Origin: Glebionis coronaria
Lineage: Eukaryota > Streptophyta > Magnoliopsida > Asterales > Asteraceae
Direction of reading: 5' to 3'
Assembly (NCBI GenBank): GCA_025667525.1
Contig: CM046876.1
Span: 528,652,538-528,716,537 of the forward strand
DNA: 64,000 nt
Position 1 is the first letter of the stretch. Every line of letters starts with the position of its first letter. The notes beneath the pieces are model-generated. The model did not search any database. It was not told the DNA's origin and was given only the letters and a program-made list of their open reading frames with translations. Shown in pieces: positions 1 to 12,583 of the stretch. The translations under genes and the position numbers were made by a program.

Positions 1-3000
1 AATAGATGTTCTCGTTAATAGTTGAATTCCTTGACAATAAAAGATATTCTAGTTAACAAATAAGATTCTTGATAACAAAAGAATTGTTTGACGAACCACA
101 AGATTTTCCAACAATTTGTGACAATATAACAAATACAAAGTCACAAAAAGGCATTTATTATTGTCTAAGCTCATGACACCGAAGCGTTAACAATACCGGT
201 AGTATAATCATATAATGTAGCCCCTACGGATGCCTAACCCACGACATCCTTCCTCAGACTCAAATGAAACTGTGTCCGCTTGTCCTCTGTTGGACCAAGC
301 CGGACAGGGGCGTCAACCCCGATAGATCTATCCATAACATTCGCGCTTTCGTCCGGTCATCCGGCCGAAATTAACGGTTCATGACAATGGGCCAAAGTAA
401 TTGGGTTAAAGCGGGACTTAGACCAATACATAAACGAGTATATGCACTTGTGTTCATTCTTGCAACCATTGTCTCTACCCGAGAACCAGTGAAAAAGCAG
501 TTAAAGTTTTGGGCTACGAAAACCACAATAGAAATTTTGGTATCAACATTCATAAGTACTACGTATAACAATTAATGGAGTTGACCACTCAGCACGTAAC
601 AGTTAAACCAGTTTAAAGATAGTTTATGACCAACCAAATAAGCTTAAAATTATCTTATGACAATCAAGACGTTTATAAACAGATAAACAGTTATTGACAA
701 CCAAACAAGTTTATAAGTAGTTTCTGACCAAGCATGTACCTCCCCCAAAGAACAATTATAAAACATTTATAATTCGATTTAAAACAAGAAAATGTGGGGT
801 ATGAACTCACCTCGACGTAGTAGCGCGAACAATAGTGATGCTAATAATACGCTCCGCACAAACGGAAATCGATATGGCTCGGTGATGGTGTTGTGGTTTA
901 ACTAATCGGCTAATCCCAATAACTTAAAAATGTGTATTTGAGTTCTCGATAAATATGTACATCAACATGACTCGTTGATAAAATATTTAAGTTCCAAGTT
1001 ATAATAGTTCGGTGGTTGGTTAAATAGATTAATTAAGCACGCACCAAATATATAATGCATTCCGTACACATTACGCATAACTAGACAATTATATAATTCT
1101 TATGTTGAATTATATAATAGTGATAACAATTTTTACAAAATAAACCAAAGTATATATTTATTTTGTATTTATAGTATAAGGATCGTGACACAAAAATAAT
1201 TAGACAACATAGTCCGATAAATTTTAAGAAGATCATTACTAAATTAATAATTGTCACTTTTAAGTAAAAAGTATAATTTCCATCGGTTCATCAATACAAT
1301 ATAATCCATTTATTTTATCGGTTTATAAATATAATAGTGTTTATTTATTTTATCGGTTTACAAATATAATGGTATTTTGTAGCAAACAAAATATAAAGTA
1401 TATAGTTTTATAGCAATTTCGACATGACCTATTCGTTTAACCAACGTTTCCCATATTAACCAATTCTTAATATTTCCAATTTCCCAAACCATTTGCGTTA
1501 CCCTAGTCGCGTTTTAACATATATTCAACTACTAAATAAATCACTATAATTAAGTATCAACCGAACACAACCTATGTGTTGTAAATCAAAATAAACCGAA
1601 CGCCCAATGTGAGCTAATTAAACACGTATTTAAACGTATAATTATTTTTATAGTTCCCATGATATCAATAGTATTCAACGTTTTCATTTAACCATTTATA
1701 CCACCTTTTTAGTCCGTTATAGTAATTAAAAATTAGATAAGTTAATAGCCGAACTAAACCACAACGAACCATGAGCCCAATTCGTGCCAGACGCTTTAAG
1801 CCATCGACATCCCGCGTCCAAACACACCCGACGCTAATAATCAGCAATCCCAAACGCACCCTTAATACCAAACTGCAATCCCATAAGCTTATAGGCTCTC
1901 TACCCAAACCGAACACTCTTGTACTGCTGTTTACACAGCGAACTAGACACACCCGTACCGTTGTTTACACAGCAGACCCAAACACTCACTGCTGTTCGTA
2001 AACAACGAACCAAACACTCCTTGTTGCTCGTAAGCAAACGCACCCTACAACCTGTTGTGGTGTTTCTGCCGAACCATACACAACCTTCGCTTTCGTTTTC
2101 TGTCCGAGCTAAACACCCCTATCGTGGTGTTATGTGAAGGACAAAACGCATTGGTTGGTTTTGCTGTTGTAGACGAAAACACTCCCGCTGGTGGTTTCAA
2201 AACCACCAAAATGCACCATTCTGCTGTGTCATTTCTGCCAGCGCCCAAATGCACCCCTAAGCCGACCCGAACGCACCCCCATGGTGATTTTAAGCAGAAG
2301 CAAACACCCCAACGGCTGATGTAATAAAACCCACCACGGGTATGGTGGTTTCTGGTAATAACGACCAATAAACACGCCCAACAATGGCGACTGTTGGTGG
2401 TGGCTGGTTGTGGATAAAACCACAACAGTGGCTACGGTGGAAACGCGGTGGTCACGTGATGGTTGTAACACGGCTGTATAGGTTGTGGCAACGATAACTG
2501 GTGATGGTTCAGGTCTGTGGTGGCAGCGACCACGATGGTGGTGCTTGGTTTACAACCACAACGAATATTGTTGGTTTTTTTTCTTGAAGTGGCTGGTGAC
2601 ATGGTAAAACCACTGGTTGTGGCGGCTAACACAGATCCAAGGATCTAACGTGTATTATGTTGATGGATTTAAGTTGTAAGGGTTCGAGGTGGTGATGGTT
2701 GCTGCGACAACATCATTTATGGCGATGGCTGGTGCGAATATGTGGTGTGGTGGCGAGCATAGGTTGTGACAACGACGATTCGAGGTTGTAAGGTGGTTAT
2801 ATGGAGTTGTGGTGGTAGATTGGTGGTCGGAAAATATTTCTGGTGACCAGAAATAAAAAGAGGCGCCGGGAAATTTATTGATGGGAGGGAGAGAGTTTTT
2901 GATGGCTAGGTTTAGTTAAAAATGAGATGGAGAAACCCTAATTTCCCTTTATATACTACTCAAAAGTTTTTAAAACAATTTGCAAAGTGTGTCATAGTGA

Positions 3001-3532
3001 AGGGTTAAGGTTTAAAATATTATTGTAGGGACTAAAAACGAAAATCTCTTATATCTTTTGTAAATAAACGGTTCGGGACTCATTAGCATTCGATAAAATT
3101 TAATTCGATTCACGAGATTTGCGCCGTTGGTTTAAAATAGTTTTTCCAATAAAGTGGAGTATTTACTCGACCAATTTCTCGTAATCGTTTACATCATTAT
3201 TTAAAATAGTTATTATTTATCGGTTAAGTCCAATAGTTGCGTTCAAAGAAAAAAAAATAAAAATTCAACTTGAATGCTCTCGTTTTCAACGTACACTAAA
3301 AGAGAAGTATCAGATAACTTAATAAACCTTTTATCAAATATTTCTGAATAATTAAATATAAATTTAATTTGTATCGCCTCAGTTCTCAGATTTTTGCGCA
3401 GTCTTTTACAGTATGTAAAATAAACTCCCGTTTTCGAATCAAATAACTTTGATATCTCTCGAAAACAAATTTCGATTAATAAATAATATAATTTGTTATT
3501 ATTTAAAGTCTAGAAAATTCCCGATTGTCACA
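1..3532 (-). mobile_element. Left-truncated long LTR, Ty3/gypsy Tekay-like, minus orientation
   Basis: Bases about 90-560 align closely by eye with the 357-800 bp interval of the two complete Tekay LTRs at 40784-43887 and 50337-53428. Shared blocks include the stretch around 'accgaagcgttaacaa' and 'gatagatctatccataac'. The fragment ends at 3526-3532 with TGTCACA, the same terminal sequence as the complete LTRs. Between 1000 and 3500 the sequence has diverged beyond easy alignment, but a minus-strand TATA box at 2948-2956 fits an LTR promoter in this orientation. No gag-pol lies to its right, so it is either a solo LTR or the LTR nearer the PBS, with the body outside the window. Several open frames of 60-130 codons inside (for example 1771-2425) overlap on both strands, resemble no protein I know, and are not called genes. 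The right half of the assignment is weaker than the left. Confidence 0.6.
2948..2956 (-). promoter_or_regulatory. Probable LTR TATA box
   Basis: On the minus strand the sequence reads GTATATAAAGGG and is followed by an 'attagggtttctcc' pyrimidine-rich start region. This is the arrangement expected for an LTR promoter transcribing leftwards. No transcript evidence is available. Confidence 0.35.
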
Positions 3533-3601
3533 CTAGTCAAGCTTGATCGAGAATTTGATACAAAGGATTGTTGATGTTTAACATGTAACAAATGGCATCG
3601 T

Positions 3602-3685
3602 CCACTGTCGGCGGTTCCATAAGTGGACCGGCGGTTCTTTATTGATAAGGAACCGCAGGTAGACATAAGGAACCGCCCACAGTGG
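3602..3685. repeat. Nested palindrome with four GCGGTTC/GAACCGC copies
   Basis: The outer arms 3602-3618 and 3669-3685 are inverted repeats of 17 bp with one mismatch. Inside them 3631-3637 (GCGGTTC) and 3650-3656 (GAACCGC) form a second, inner stem. The four motif copies begin at 3611, 3631, 3650 and 3670, so spacing is nearly constant at about 20 bp, two in each orientation. It could be the core of a small fold-back element or a cruciform. I see no flanking target duplication. Confidence 0.6.
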
Positions 3686-3727
3686 ATTAAGCCGAAATAT
3701 TTTGAAAACTAACTAGAAACTATTCAA

Positions 3728-3741
3728 CCCCCCCCCCCCCC
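3728..3741. repeat. Poly(C) tract of 14
   Basis: An uninterrupted run of 14 C. Such a run is rare in an AT-rich region, and its length is likely to be uncertain in the assembly. Confidence 0.8.
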
Positions 3742-4223
3742 TTCTAGTTTCTACACACGATTTGGATTAATTCTTGATTCGTGTTGAGTACGCGTAAGTG
3801 TATCTAGGATATTCAGATTTACCTACTAAAAACTCAACTTTAATAAGCAAAATAAAGCGAACCAGAGACTATACAATAACACAATGCAAATGTAATAGCC
3901 CACGCAACCCAACTGATTAAGGAGCCCACTTTAAAAGCCCAAAACCACCCCTTCACAGGTTTTGTTTTTAAGTCGACCTCTTCCTTTTTTTAGGGTTCTT
4001 GATAACTGATAACAATACACCAAGTACTACTTCCTCTACTCGCCTCCACCGAATCCCTTGAGCAAATTGACGATGGATGCTGATTGTGACCCTTATACGT
4101 GGCAACAATCCTCCAAGAAACGCAGGATCAACACACGACTAAACCTAGATGCGTAGGTTAGTTTCCAGAATCCGTTTTGGTTTGTGTAACCCTAGGTCGC
4201 GGTTACAGATCACCAACTTAACC
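3742..4223. other. Probable leader remnant of a minus-strand Copia
   Basis: No gene seen. If the LTR at 4237-4571 is a 5' LTR on the minus strand, this stretch is the start of its internal region, read leftwards from the primer-binding site. No gag reading frame is recognisable, so the body is deleted or too decayed. Confidence 0.35.
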
Positions 4224-4236
4224 GTCTGATACCAAT
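4224..4236 (-). promoter_or_regulatory. Primer-binding site (initiator Met tRNA type)
   Basis: The minus strand reads ATTGGTATCAGAC directly after the LTR end. TGGTATCAGA is the start of the widely used site complementary to the 3' end of initiator methionine tRNA. It sets the orientation of the adjacent LTR. Confidence 0.7.
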
Positions 4237-4571
4237 TGAAGGTAATTAGAGATGCGCGCACACACAAACAATAAGACAAAAACACAATACAGGAAATAAG
4301 AACACAACACAAGGTATGTTACTGTCAAACGCACATTATTTTTTTATTAAAAAAACAAACTCAAAACTCCAATGATACAATGTGAATCCCTACCCTTCGC
4401 GGTATATATAGACTAACCTAGACACGTTAGACTATAACTAGGATTACATTATTAATATCCTAAATAAACACTTAGGACTAGTTGGACTCGCACTCCAACT
4501 AGGATGACTTTCCTAATAACGGTGGAACACGCTTTGCAGCCACATCCAAACCAATCAGGAATTCTCCAACA
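4237..4571 (-). mobile_element. Isolated Copia-type LTR (335 bp), minus orientation
   Basis: On the minus strand the segment begins TGTTGGAGAAT and ends TTACCTTCA, the usual TG...CA termini, and is followed at once by a methionine-tRNA primer-binding site. A TATA box (minus TATATATACC, about 4401-4411) lies mid-LTR. An AATAAA-like tract sits near 4340. No gag or pol and no second LTR were found in the window. It is therefore a truncated element end, and an LTR family different from the other three Copia LTRs here. Confidence 0.75.
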
Positions 4572-6069
4572 CTCATCGCGGGTGCTATTAAAAAATAAGT
4601 ATCATGATGACCCGTTGGTTTTTCCGTTTACATTTTGGTTATTAATGATATTTCAAAATCTTTAAAAAAAATGTAAACGAAATTAGTACCACGATGAGCC
4701 GTTTGTTTTTTCGTTTACATTTTCGTTGTTTTTATCGGGGGTTTTCGGGTTGACGGGTATTGGATGGGTGAGAATTCCCCGATAATAAAAAGCAGGTATG
4801 GAGGCGGGGATAATACCCGCGGTTCCCTAACCCCGTCTCCAAACTCGTCCCCAAATGTTTTTTATTCTACATATATATGTATATATCTATTAGAATTTAA
4901 AACACTATCAATCGAGATGGTTAATATCTTTTTTTGAACCTAACCTTCTTAAATAAAGTCTTGTATGTTAATGTTGTTATTATTTATATTGAACATGACA
5001 ACATGAATGTTAATGTGCTTAATACTGTTTGATATTACCGTATTTTGTTATTTGTAATAGTTGCGCCATTTGAACATTACGTCATTTGAAACATATTTTA
5101 AATATATATTGTGTAACGGCATAAGAAAATCTCTGATTCCTCACTGAGGATCCATGTTCCCCCGCTGGGATGGATGATATGTAGCTTGTAAACCTTAATG
5201 GGGATGAGGATAGATATTAAACTTTGGAAATAGGATATCAACCATTCCTCACAAACCTAACCTCATTTTCATCTTTAGTTACATGATACTATATGTTTTT
5301 CGTTATGTACATGACACTATATGTTTTGAAAGATTATATGAGCATTCGAGCAAAACTCACGGTTTCTATCATAAAAGCTCCCGAGTTATCGAGTAGAGGG
5401 CAAGCCTAATGCGAGACCCTTCCATAATCCATAGTATGGCTTGATTTAACTCGCTTACTTCCCAAATTGGGTATGCGCTTAACCAAGTAAAATACATGTA
5501 CTAATCAACAATTTGACTTGATATCTATTTTGACACTAAAACTGGATGGCCAAGACAAATCTCCAACTTTTTTCTTGGGCGTTAGAGGACTGCACTTCCA
5601 ACGGACTTATAGTGAATTATGCAAAGTATACATATATGAGGAAACCAAAATGGAGTATTTATGGGAGTATGGGACTCTCCACACAGACTAAAACACCTTC
5701 CAAGATACGGCTCATGTGGTAATAAACTAAGCTTATATACACTTTTAGACCACATATTATCAGCGATTCTCTACACCAAGCTAAACACACTCTTAAGCCT
5801 TATCAAGTGCGAGTGTAATGTAAAACCAGTAACATCATGAGTAAGAAGTTTCGATAAACAAAATGAAACATCACTTAATAATGATGAAAGTTAACCATAA
5901 TCTGGTAAATAATCTCTTATAAGGTTTATCAGTAACCTAATATAATAAATCTCATTAAATACCCAAAACATTGAAATCATAATTGATCTCGCTTTTTAAT
6001 CCTATGCACAATTTCGCAATCGGAGTAACCTAAATATCATTAAGTTAAATATTTAACCACAAACTTTTC
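4572..6069. other. Intergenic, no gene recognised
   Basis: AT-rich sequence with two similar patches near 4615-4640 and 4690-4720, each containing 'tttttccgtttacatttt'-like text. The repeat suggests old duplicated or transposon sequence. Nothing coding is supported. The part nearest 6070 should contain the 3' UTR and polyadenylation region of the minus-strand IQD gene. Confidence 0.5.
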
Positions 6070-8005
6070 TTACCATTGAGTATTAGAAAAACCACCAAGT
6101 CTATCCATAATAGCATGCTTAAAACTAGTGACCTCTTGATCTTGGGCTTGTGAGCTTGACCTTTGCATTTTCACCCCATAACTTACACTGTTTCTAGACT
6201 CTATCATTTCATTAAGTGACACCTTTTTCTTGTACCCATATCCAAACTCTGGCCTTTGTCTTGGTGCACTATGAGACCTTAACTTAGCATTGAATGATTT
6301 AGTAGTAGCCATGTAACTCCGGTTACTCGAAGACCCATCCGTGCACACACTCTTAGAGGGCGAGATGGGCCTGCAGTGATGAGGCTTGAGATGAGAGGCC
6401 CACTCAAACTCGTGGCTTTGAGAGCTTGGTAAAGGTAAACGGGCTGGCGATTGGTGTCTGGCTGGTGAAGAGAAGGTTTGTGGATTTGGGTTATCAGAGT
6501 AGCCTGGTGTGGAAGCCCATGTATTGGTCCTTCTAGATCTGGATTTGGGCCTTCCAGGGTCCATTTCAACAATTTTTGGGCTTTCATCAATAAAGGAACT
6601 TTCAAAAGAAGATGAAAGTCTTCTGCTATGAAAAGATGTATACTCACTCCTTGACTCGTCAAATCTCTCCTGCAAAATGATTTGACATACAACAATTAGG
6701 CTAGGGGGAGTGGTAACCAAAAAAACCCACCGCCACCTCAACTCACCCACAACTCACCTTTCAAGGTTCTTAAGGAAAAAAAAACTCACCTCCACCTCAC
6801 CTTTATTTTATATAAAATATACCCCATTAAATACCCCACTAAATAATCCCCACTCACAACCTATTAAAAAAATAATTAAAAAAACAGTGGGGCCCACCAC
6901 TTATAAAACTCACAGGGGTGAGTAAGTGACAAGTAGTGGGTTTTGGAATAGTAACCCACGCGTGGGTTATGGTAGGGTTCTTGGGGTGAGTTTTGCCACT
7001 TAGGACTCACGAGTGGGATTAATCCCCCACTCCCCCCAGCCTTAACTATAGACATATACAAAAGTACCATTGATTTCACACAACTATCACTTAAATTACT
7101 ACTAATAGAATTATATGAGCTACAAATTTGTTTCTAACCATATAGACAATAAATCTTTACAAGAAAGTCTAAAAAAAAGAGCATTTCATTCTTTAGTGTG
7201 AAAGGCGCGATTTAGTACATCATAAAGGGCATGTACATGATAAGATAAAACAGAAATGACATAAGGCACAACATAGTGAGCACACACAATAAGAATATTT
7301 TGACACTTTGAAATCATTTGACTAGTAATTCTAATCAATGTACTAGTTCAAAAAAAAATCAATGTACAATATTTTTTATTTGACCAAATTAAATAGGGAG
7401 TATAAAGAGATTTGTCCTTAAAGTATCATAATTGCCTTGGAACTACAACTCAATCATCATAGTTGCGAAAATACAGGAAGAATATTACTACAGTATTTGT
7501 TGATATGAATTTCAATAGATTCAAAAAAAGACCATGATGGTTGATATTTTCTACCAAATTCTAGCAAAACGACATGGTATGGTAATCCTATGGTCAAAAA
7601 CACATTTCAAAACAATATTCTATTTTCTGTACCGTTACAGAACAATAATACGCCTAGAAGTCTAGAAGAACATCAATTTTAACATTTACTACGTAGCAAA
7701 CTACACTGTCTTTTAGTATGAAAGATATATACTAGTAGTAATCAAATTGTAAGTTGTAACATTTTGGAAATTTTTTGTGTCAAGATTGGGTACTTACTTT
7801 AGAATGTTGAAGCTTGTTCATATGAAGCTTATGCGCTTGCGCCCTCAACATAGCTTCCATGCTGCGTAAGGTAGCAGCCGCTTGTTTTCTCACTATGTAA
7901 CCTCTTACTAATGCTTGAAGCTTCACTAGTCCCTTTAATGCCCTCAATGCTTTCCTTGCCTATATCATTTTTCACACATCTAATCAATACCCATTTCCAT
8001 AATCT

Positions 8006-8046
<41 letters not shown>

Positions 8047-8664
8047 CTTAGTTTTGCAACAGCACCAATAACATGCATTTTGGCCAAAAAAAATTATAAA
8101 AAATCACAAATGTTAAACTAATAAAATATTATTGTGATTTTTTTAATACATATTAGCCCAAAAAGTCTAATGTTTACAAATTATTTTCAGAAAATGTAAA
8201 GTTTTCCGTACTGTTTATTGTGAAACGTTCCAAAATAAGGCATAAAAAGGGAGCTTATGAAAAATAAGCCCAAAAACAAATAAGCTAAAAGCTCATAAAA
8301 ATATAAAATGAAGACTTATTATTTTGAGATAAAAACTTATACTACTAACCAAGTAGCCACGAAACAAGGACTGAATCTTAACAGCAGCATAAGTTTCCCG
8401 GCCACCACCACTAGGAACATAAAAGCCTTGACTAGTAAGCTTGACAACAGCAGCAGCAGCTTTAGCAGCCGCCACAGCAGCATCAGCAGCAGCTGCAGTA
8501 GCGGCTGCAACAACAATAGCATGTTTGTTTTGCTCCTCGTCCGACAAAGTGTTGTTGGTACGAGACTGTCCAACATAGGACGGAATGTTGGGTTTCCGGT
8601 CACCAGAATCTTTTGGTTTTTTTGAACTGAATAAGCTTTTTAACCAGCGTATGGTTTTGCCCAT
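6070..8664 (-). CDS. IQD-family calmodulin-binding protein (3 exons, 358 aa)
   Basis: Exons on the minus strand are 8664-8350 (105 codons), 7959-7798 (54 codons) and 6669-6070 (199 codons plus stop). Splice sites read TTG|GTTAGT, ATATAG|GCA, AAA|GTAAGT and TTGCAG|GAG, and all junctions are phase 0. The protein opens [16 protein letters not shown], the standard IQD start. An Ala-rich segment (about residues 49-73) is followed by IQ motifs at about 93-107 ([11 protein letters not shown]) and 116-129 ([11 protein letters not shown]), and a degenerate third. The first intron falls inside the first IQ motif, a hallmark of this family. A Ser/Arg/Pro-rich tail contains SRSRR and a DUF4005-like segment (YMATTKSF...[10 protein letters not shown], about 278-299). 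IQD proteins bind calmodulin and associate with microtubules, plasma membrane or nucleus. The frame looks intact. Which numbered IQD it is cannot be told. The ATG follows a T/A-rich 5' UTR. Confidence 0.92.
6699..7041. mobile_element. Tourist-like (PIF/Harbinger) MITE in IQD intron 2
   Basis: Terminal inverted repeats GGCTAGGGGGAGTGG (left) and GGCTGGGGGGAGTGG (right, reverse complement) bound a 343-bp non-coding element. It is flanked by the 3-bp direct repeat TTA at 6696-6698 and 7042-7044. A TTA duplication with GG-starting termini is the signature of PIF/Harbinger-derived MITEs. It sits about 30 bp upstream of the exon 3 acceptor in gene orientation, very close to the splice site and branch-point zone. 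Open frames inside it are not genes. Confidence 0.85.
7045..7797 (-). other. Remainder of IQD intron 2
   Basis: AT-rich intron sequence between the exon 2 donor (GTAAGT at 7797-7792) and the MITE. Nothing else is recognised in it. Confidence 0.7.
8007..8044. repeat. Poly(A) tract of about 38 in IQD intron 1
   Basis: An uninterrupted A run within intron 1 (7960-8349). On the gene strand it is a poly(T) stretch about 50 bp upstream of the exon 2 acceptor, where it lengthens the pyrimidine tract. Its exact length is assembly-sensitive. Confidence 0.85.
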
Positions 8665-10753
8665 TTTTTTTTTTATTTTTTTTTTTTGGTTTTGTTTTGG
8701 TATATGAGAGAGTGAAGAAACAGGGGTTTAGATCTATAAAAAGGTGGAGGTCACTGTTTAGATTTTGCAATTTAAATATGGGCTGTTACAATTTTGCTAA
8801 CTTAATAGTAATGGGAAAGAGAAAATTTAGGCTACATTTGTTGCAAAATTTTGTCATATTTATGGGTTTATTTATTCTTTTTTTTTTTTTAAATGTTGAG
8901 GAAATTGTCATGTCACATAGGGTTTAGGGTGGCATTTTGTGGTTCAGGAGTAGGTTCTTTTTCAGCCATGATACGTTTTCTTATGTATTTGTTTTATTTA
9001 GCATTTTTTTTTAAACTAATTAGCGAAAATTACATGATGCTTATTGAGATTTAAGTATTGAGTTGGGTTAAGTCTTTAGCTTTTAAAAAGTATAAAAAAG
9101 TATTTGCAATATTTTCTTTTTCCTTTCATTACAGTATAACATAAATAAAATAAAAAATTTGTTTTGCATTTTTTGAAAATTTAATACTTTTAACATATTA
9201 AATTATATGTTTTATATTTTACACTTTCTGTTTTACAATTTTATTAAAAGAATATATAATAATAAAATAATAATAAAAAATCAAAAAATTACAGAGTAAT
9301 AGATATTAGAATCTACCAATAAACCACCCATTGAATTTTGCTTTACTATTTGTTTACTTTTGTGCCATTCATAAAAGTCTTTTTATTGTGTAACTTATGA
9401 ATAACTTGTATATATACAGTATTTTTTAAATTATAATATTATAGTTTAATTTATTATTCTTGAACGTTTTCAATTAATAATCTACTTCCAAAAATAGTTA
9501 AATAAATATATATTAAATTTATTATATTACGGAGTACTCTCATTTAAATATATTATTTACAAACAATAAAAAATTTTAAATTAATTAGTTAAAAGTAAAA
9601 TTATCATTTTGAAAAAGGTAAAAGATATAAAGCTGAAATAAAAATATTTTTATTAATATACGTATTTATTGTCGATTGATTATAATTACAGAAAAAAAAT
9701 TAATATCCTTTGAACAATTACTTAATTAACAAGTAATCATGTAAATCATTAGTCATTCTAAATTAATAAATAGAAGAAGAACCAATTAGTAGTATGTTAG
9801 GTGATCATCCTCACTAAAATAAAGGTCTAAAAGCGTTATACAACTAACACAACGTCAATTTAAAAATATTTTCATGTCATTAACTTTTTTAACGCAATCA
9901 ACTTATCAACATTTTTAATTTCTAAAAGACCTAACTTTAAATCTCTTAAGAAAATCATAAACCTATACATGGCATATAAGTATAAAATGTAGTATCATTT
10001 TTTATTTTGACTTTTTATTCATGCTATGACCTCTTCCTTTCTTTTTACAAATCTTCGTAGTGGATAGTCTAAGTTGTTGACTCATATTTATTTGACTTAA
10101 ACATTTACTAGTAGTAATTAGTTACGTGCCTTCAATTATGGATTCACAAGCTAACATATCGTTAAATGTATATGAAATCATATAATATTTAAAAAGTCAA
10201 GGAACGAATTGCTCGTCAACTTTCATTACTAATGTGAAAGCACTAAATGGTAAAAGCATTCATACAACTATGACAATAGTCTGTCGTTCAAAAAAAAAAA
10301 CAAAAAACTATGACTATAGTCAGTCAAATTGTGATACCAATCTTGGTGACCGATCACTTGGACAAATAATTATATGCTGTTTAGATTAGACATACCGTAA
10401 GTTCGAAACAATATAAAATGCTAGGGAGTAGTCAAAACTCAAAATAGTACTTAACGTATGAATTTATGTTATGTTACATCAATTTTGATATACATGTTAT
10501 AATAAGATTGGATGCCAGTGGACCTTATTGGTGGATATATGGACATATATATACGTATGCATGTTAAAAGAAAGAAAAGTTATGTTATAAAAATGTTGGC
10601 AGAATAAGATTCTAAAAGTGATTTTTGCTTGGGGGAAAAAGCAGGAAAAAAGGAAAGAAAGTAAAAGGGAGATGGAGAGTGGCTCTAAAGTTTGAACAGT
10701 CACATTAATTTTAATGGAATTATTTATGTTCATGTACCTGTATTTCATAGTAC
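8665..10753. other. IQD upstream region, AT-rich, no gene
   Basis: Immediately 5' of the minus-strand IQD start codon lies a T/A homopolymer-rich leader (8665-8700). The rest is very AT-rich with no coding frame that I can support. The promoter of the IQD gene must lie here, but I cannot place a TATA box with confidence. Confidence 0.5.
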
Positions 10754-12583
10754 GAGGCTGGGGTACGGTGACCTTTGGCTCAAGCCATAGGCAAAACGTG
10801 AGAACGATGACGCCAGGTATTATACCCTACGTCGCGCCATAGAGTCTGACGCCGTACTCACTAGTCGAGAATGATAGTATAACACGAGGCTATGGTGCGA
10901 GACTGTACCATGTCTCGCGTTATAAGGTTTATTTATTTATTTTTTTTTTTTTGAATTTAAATGTGTAACGGCTACTTTTAGGTTTTTTTTAAAAAAATAT
11001 CATTAGGACTATTTTTTGATCTTTTTTTTTTAAAAAAAAAAAACCTAAAAACTTATTTTTTTTTCCTGTATAACCCAATCAAAAAACACATTTTTATATA
11101 CCTTTAACATTCTTCTTTCACAACAACAAAATGAGTCAAGATCTTTTCAATGATTTACCCGACATCGGTGATTATTATGATCAACTCGATATGGAAGACT
11201 ACAATCAATACTTAGAATATTACGATCAATATGAAAGTTTTGGTGAAACGTCGTCTAAATCGGTGAAAAGAACGACGTTACATAGCACGTAATCGAGAGG
11301 AGGCGGAAGAAAAGTTGATAAAAGATTATTTTGGGGATGAAAATGATCCACCAAGGTATCCGGAAGAATATTTTCGCCGAAAGTATCGTATGAGTTCTCG
11401 ACTTTTTAAACAAATTGTTGATGATATTACATATTATTGTGTTGATCCTCTTCCCGAATACTTTGAATTTTTCCACCAAAGTCCCGATGCTAGTGGACGG
11501 TTAGGATTTAGTGCAATCATGAAATGCACATCCGCTATACGCCAATTAGCGTACGGCACAACACCCGATGCATTTGATGAATATTTACAAGTTGCGGCTC
11601 GTTGTTCGCGAGAGTGTTTATGGAATTTTACTAAATACATTTATGTGTTATATGTTGAAGAGTATTTAAGGCAACCTAGTGATAAGGATGTAGAACATTT
11701 GTATGCTTTGCACGAGAGAAAACATGGTCTACTGATAATGCTTGGTAGTACCGATTGTATGCATTAGGAATGGAAAAATTGTCCTATGGCATTACATGGT
11801 CAATCTAAACAGCGGGATAAAAAATACCCGACTATAATGTTAGAGGTTGTTGCGGATTGTGGTTTTGGCATGCATACTTTGGGGTACCCGGGGAAAACAA
11901 CAACCTTAATGTTTTATATGGGTCACCGTTATTCGATTCTCTTTTAGCAGATGAAGCTTCATAAATTCCGTTTGTGGCAAACGGAACAACGTACGAGAAT
12001 GGTTATTATTTAGCAGATGACATATATCCTGAATGGGCTTCGTTCGTCGTTGGAGAATTATTCAACAACCCGCACGTCCATGTCAGATAAACACGATAAA
12101 ACAGATCATGTATTGTTGCATGATACTACACAATATGATTTTGAAGGATCAAAAGTTTGACATTAGTGAATATCGAGATATGTATGTTTTGCCAACACCA
12201 AATATTCAACGAACATGGATTGAACGTTGCGAGACTCACCAAAGGAAACATAAAGAACTTCGCGATAAAAGGGTTCATGAAGACCTTCGACATGATTTTG
12301 TGGAACATTTGTGGAGTATCAATCATTAATTTGTGTTTTAGGTTTTTTTAAGTCATTTGTAATGTTTTTAATTTTATTAATAAAAATTTATTTAAATTTA
12401 AATAGTTTGTTTATTTAAATGAAAAAAAAATGGTTGAGACCTCTATAACACCAGAAATCTGGTGTTAACCACACCACCAGAATTCTGGTGTTATAGAGTT
12501 CTGGTGTTATAGAGTGGAATGCTGACGTGACAGTCATTTTTTTCATAAAACCAGCAATGTGGTGTGAACTGTACCCTGGGCTC
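10754..12583 (+). mobile_element. Decayed PIF/Harbinger DNA transposon
   Basis: A 1.83-kb element surrounds a Harbinger-type transposase remnant. The ends read GAGGCTGGGGTACGGT (left) and, reverse-complemented, GAGCCCAGGGTACAGT (right), matching at about 12 of 16 positions. The flanking triplets TAC and TAA are compatible with a degenerate TWA-type duplication. Subterminal palindromes occur at the right end (perfect inverted repeat TAACACCAGAAATCTGGTGTTA split around 12446-12467). A T-run/A-run inverted pair lies at 10981-11045. Boundaries are less certain than the transposase assignment. Confidence 0.65.
11131..12329 (+). pseudogene. HARBI1-like transposase, broken
   Basis: The start at 11131 reads MSQDLFNDLPDIGDYY. 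A frame change near 11280 leads into 11315-11767, where YPEEYFRRKYRMSSRLF, DPLPEYFEFF and LGFSAIMKCTSAIRQLAYG match plant HARBI1-like nucleases. An in-frame TAG after GSTDCMH (11765-11767) interrupts the catalytic core. Further text to about 12030 has stops and deletions. The C-terminal part (12033-12329) resumes with RRWRIIQQPARP, MYCCMILHNMILKD and HEDLRHDFVEHLW. The segment between the second catalytic aspartate and this C-terminus is largely missing, so the protein cannot be functional. In this family the DDE nuclease cuts at TIRs together with a Myb-like partner, and no partner gene is visible here. Confidence 0.85.

Noticed and set aside
2045..2425. 126-codon minus frame in the left LTR
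   Set aside because: Low-complexity GT-rich sequence open on both strands; lies inside the Tekay-like LTR.
8308..8625. Open frame antisense to IQD exon 1
   Set aside because: It is the shadow of the Ala-rich GCN repeats (Ser/Cys-rich in the other frame); no start context or family similarity.
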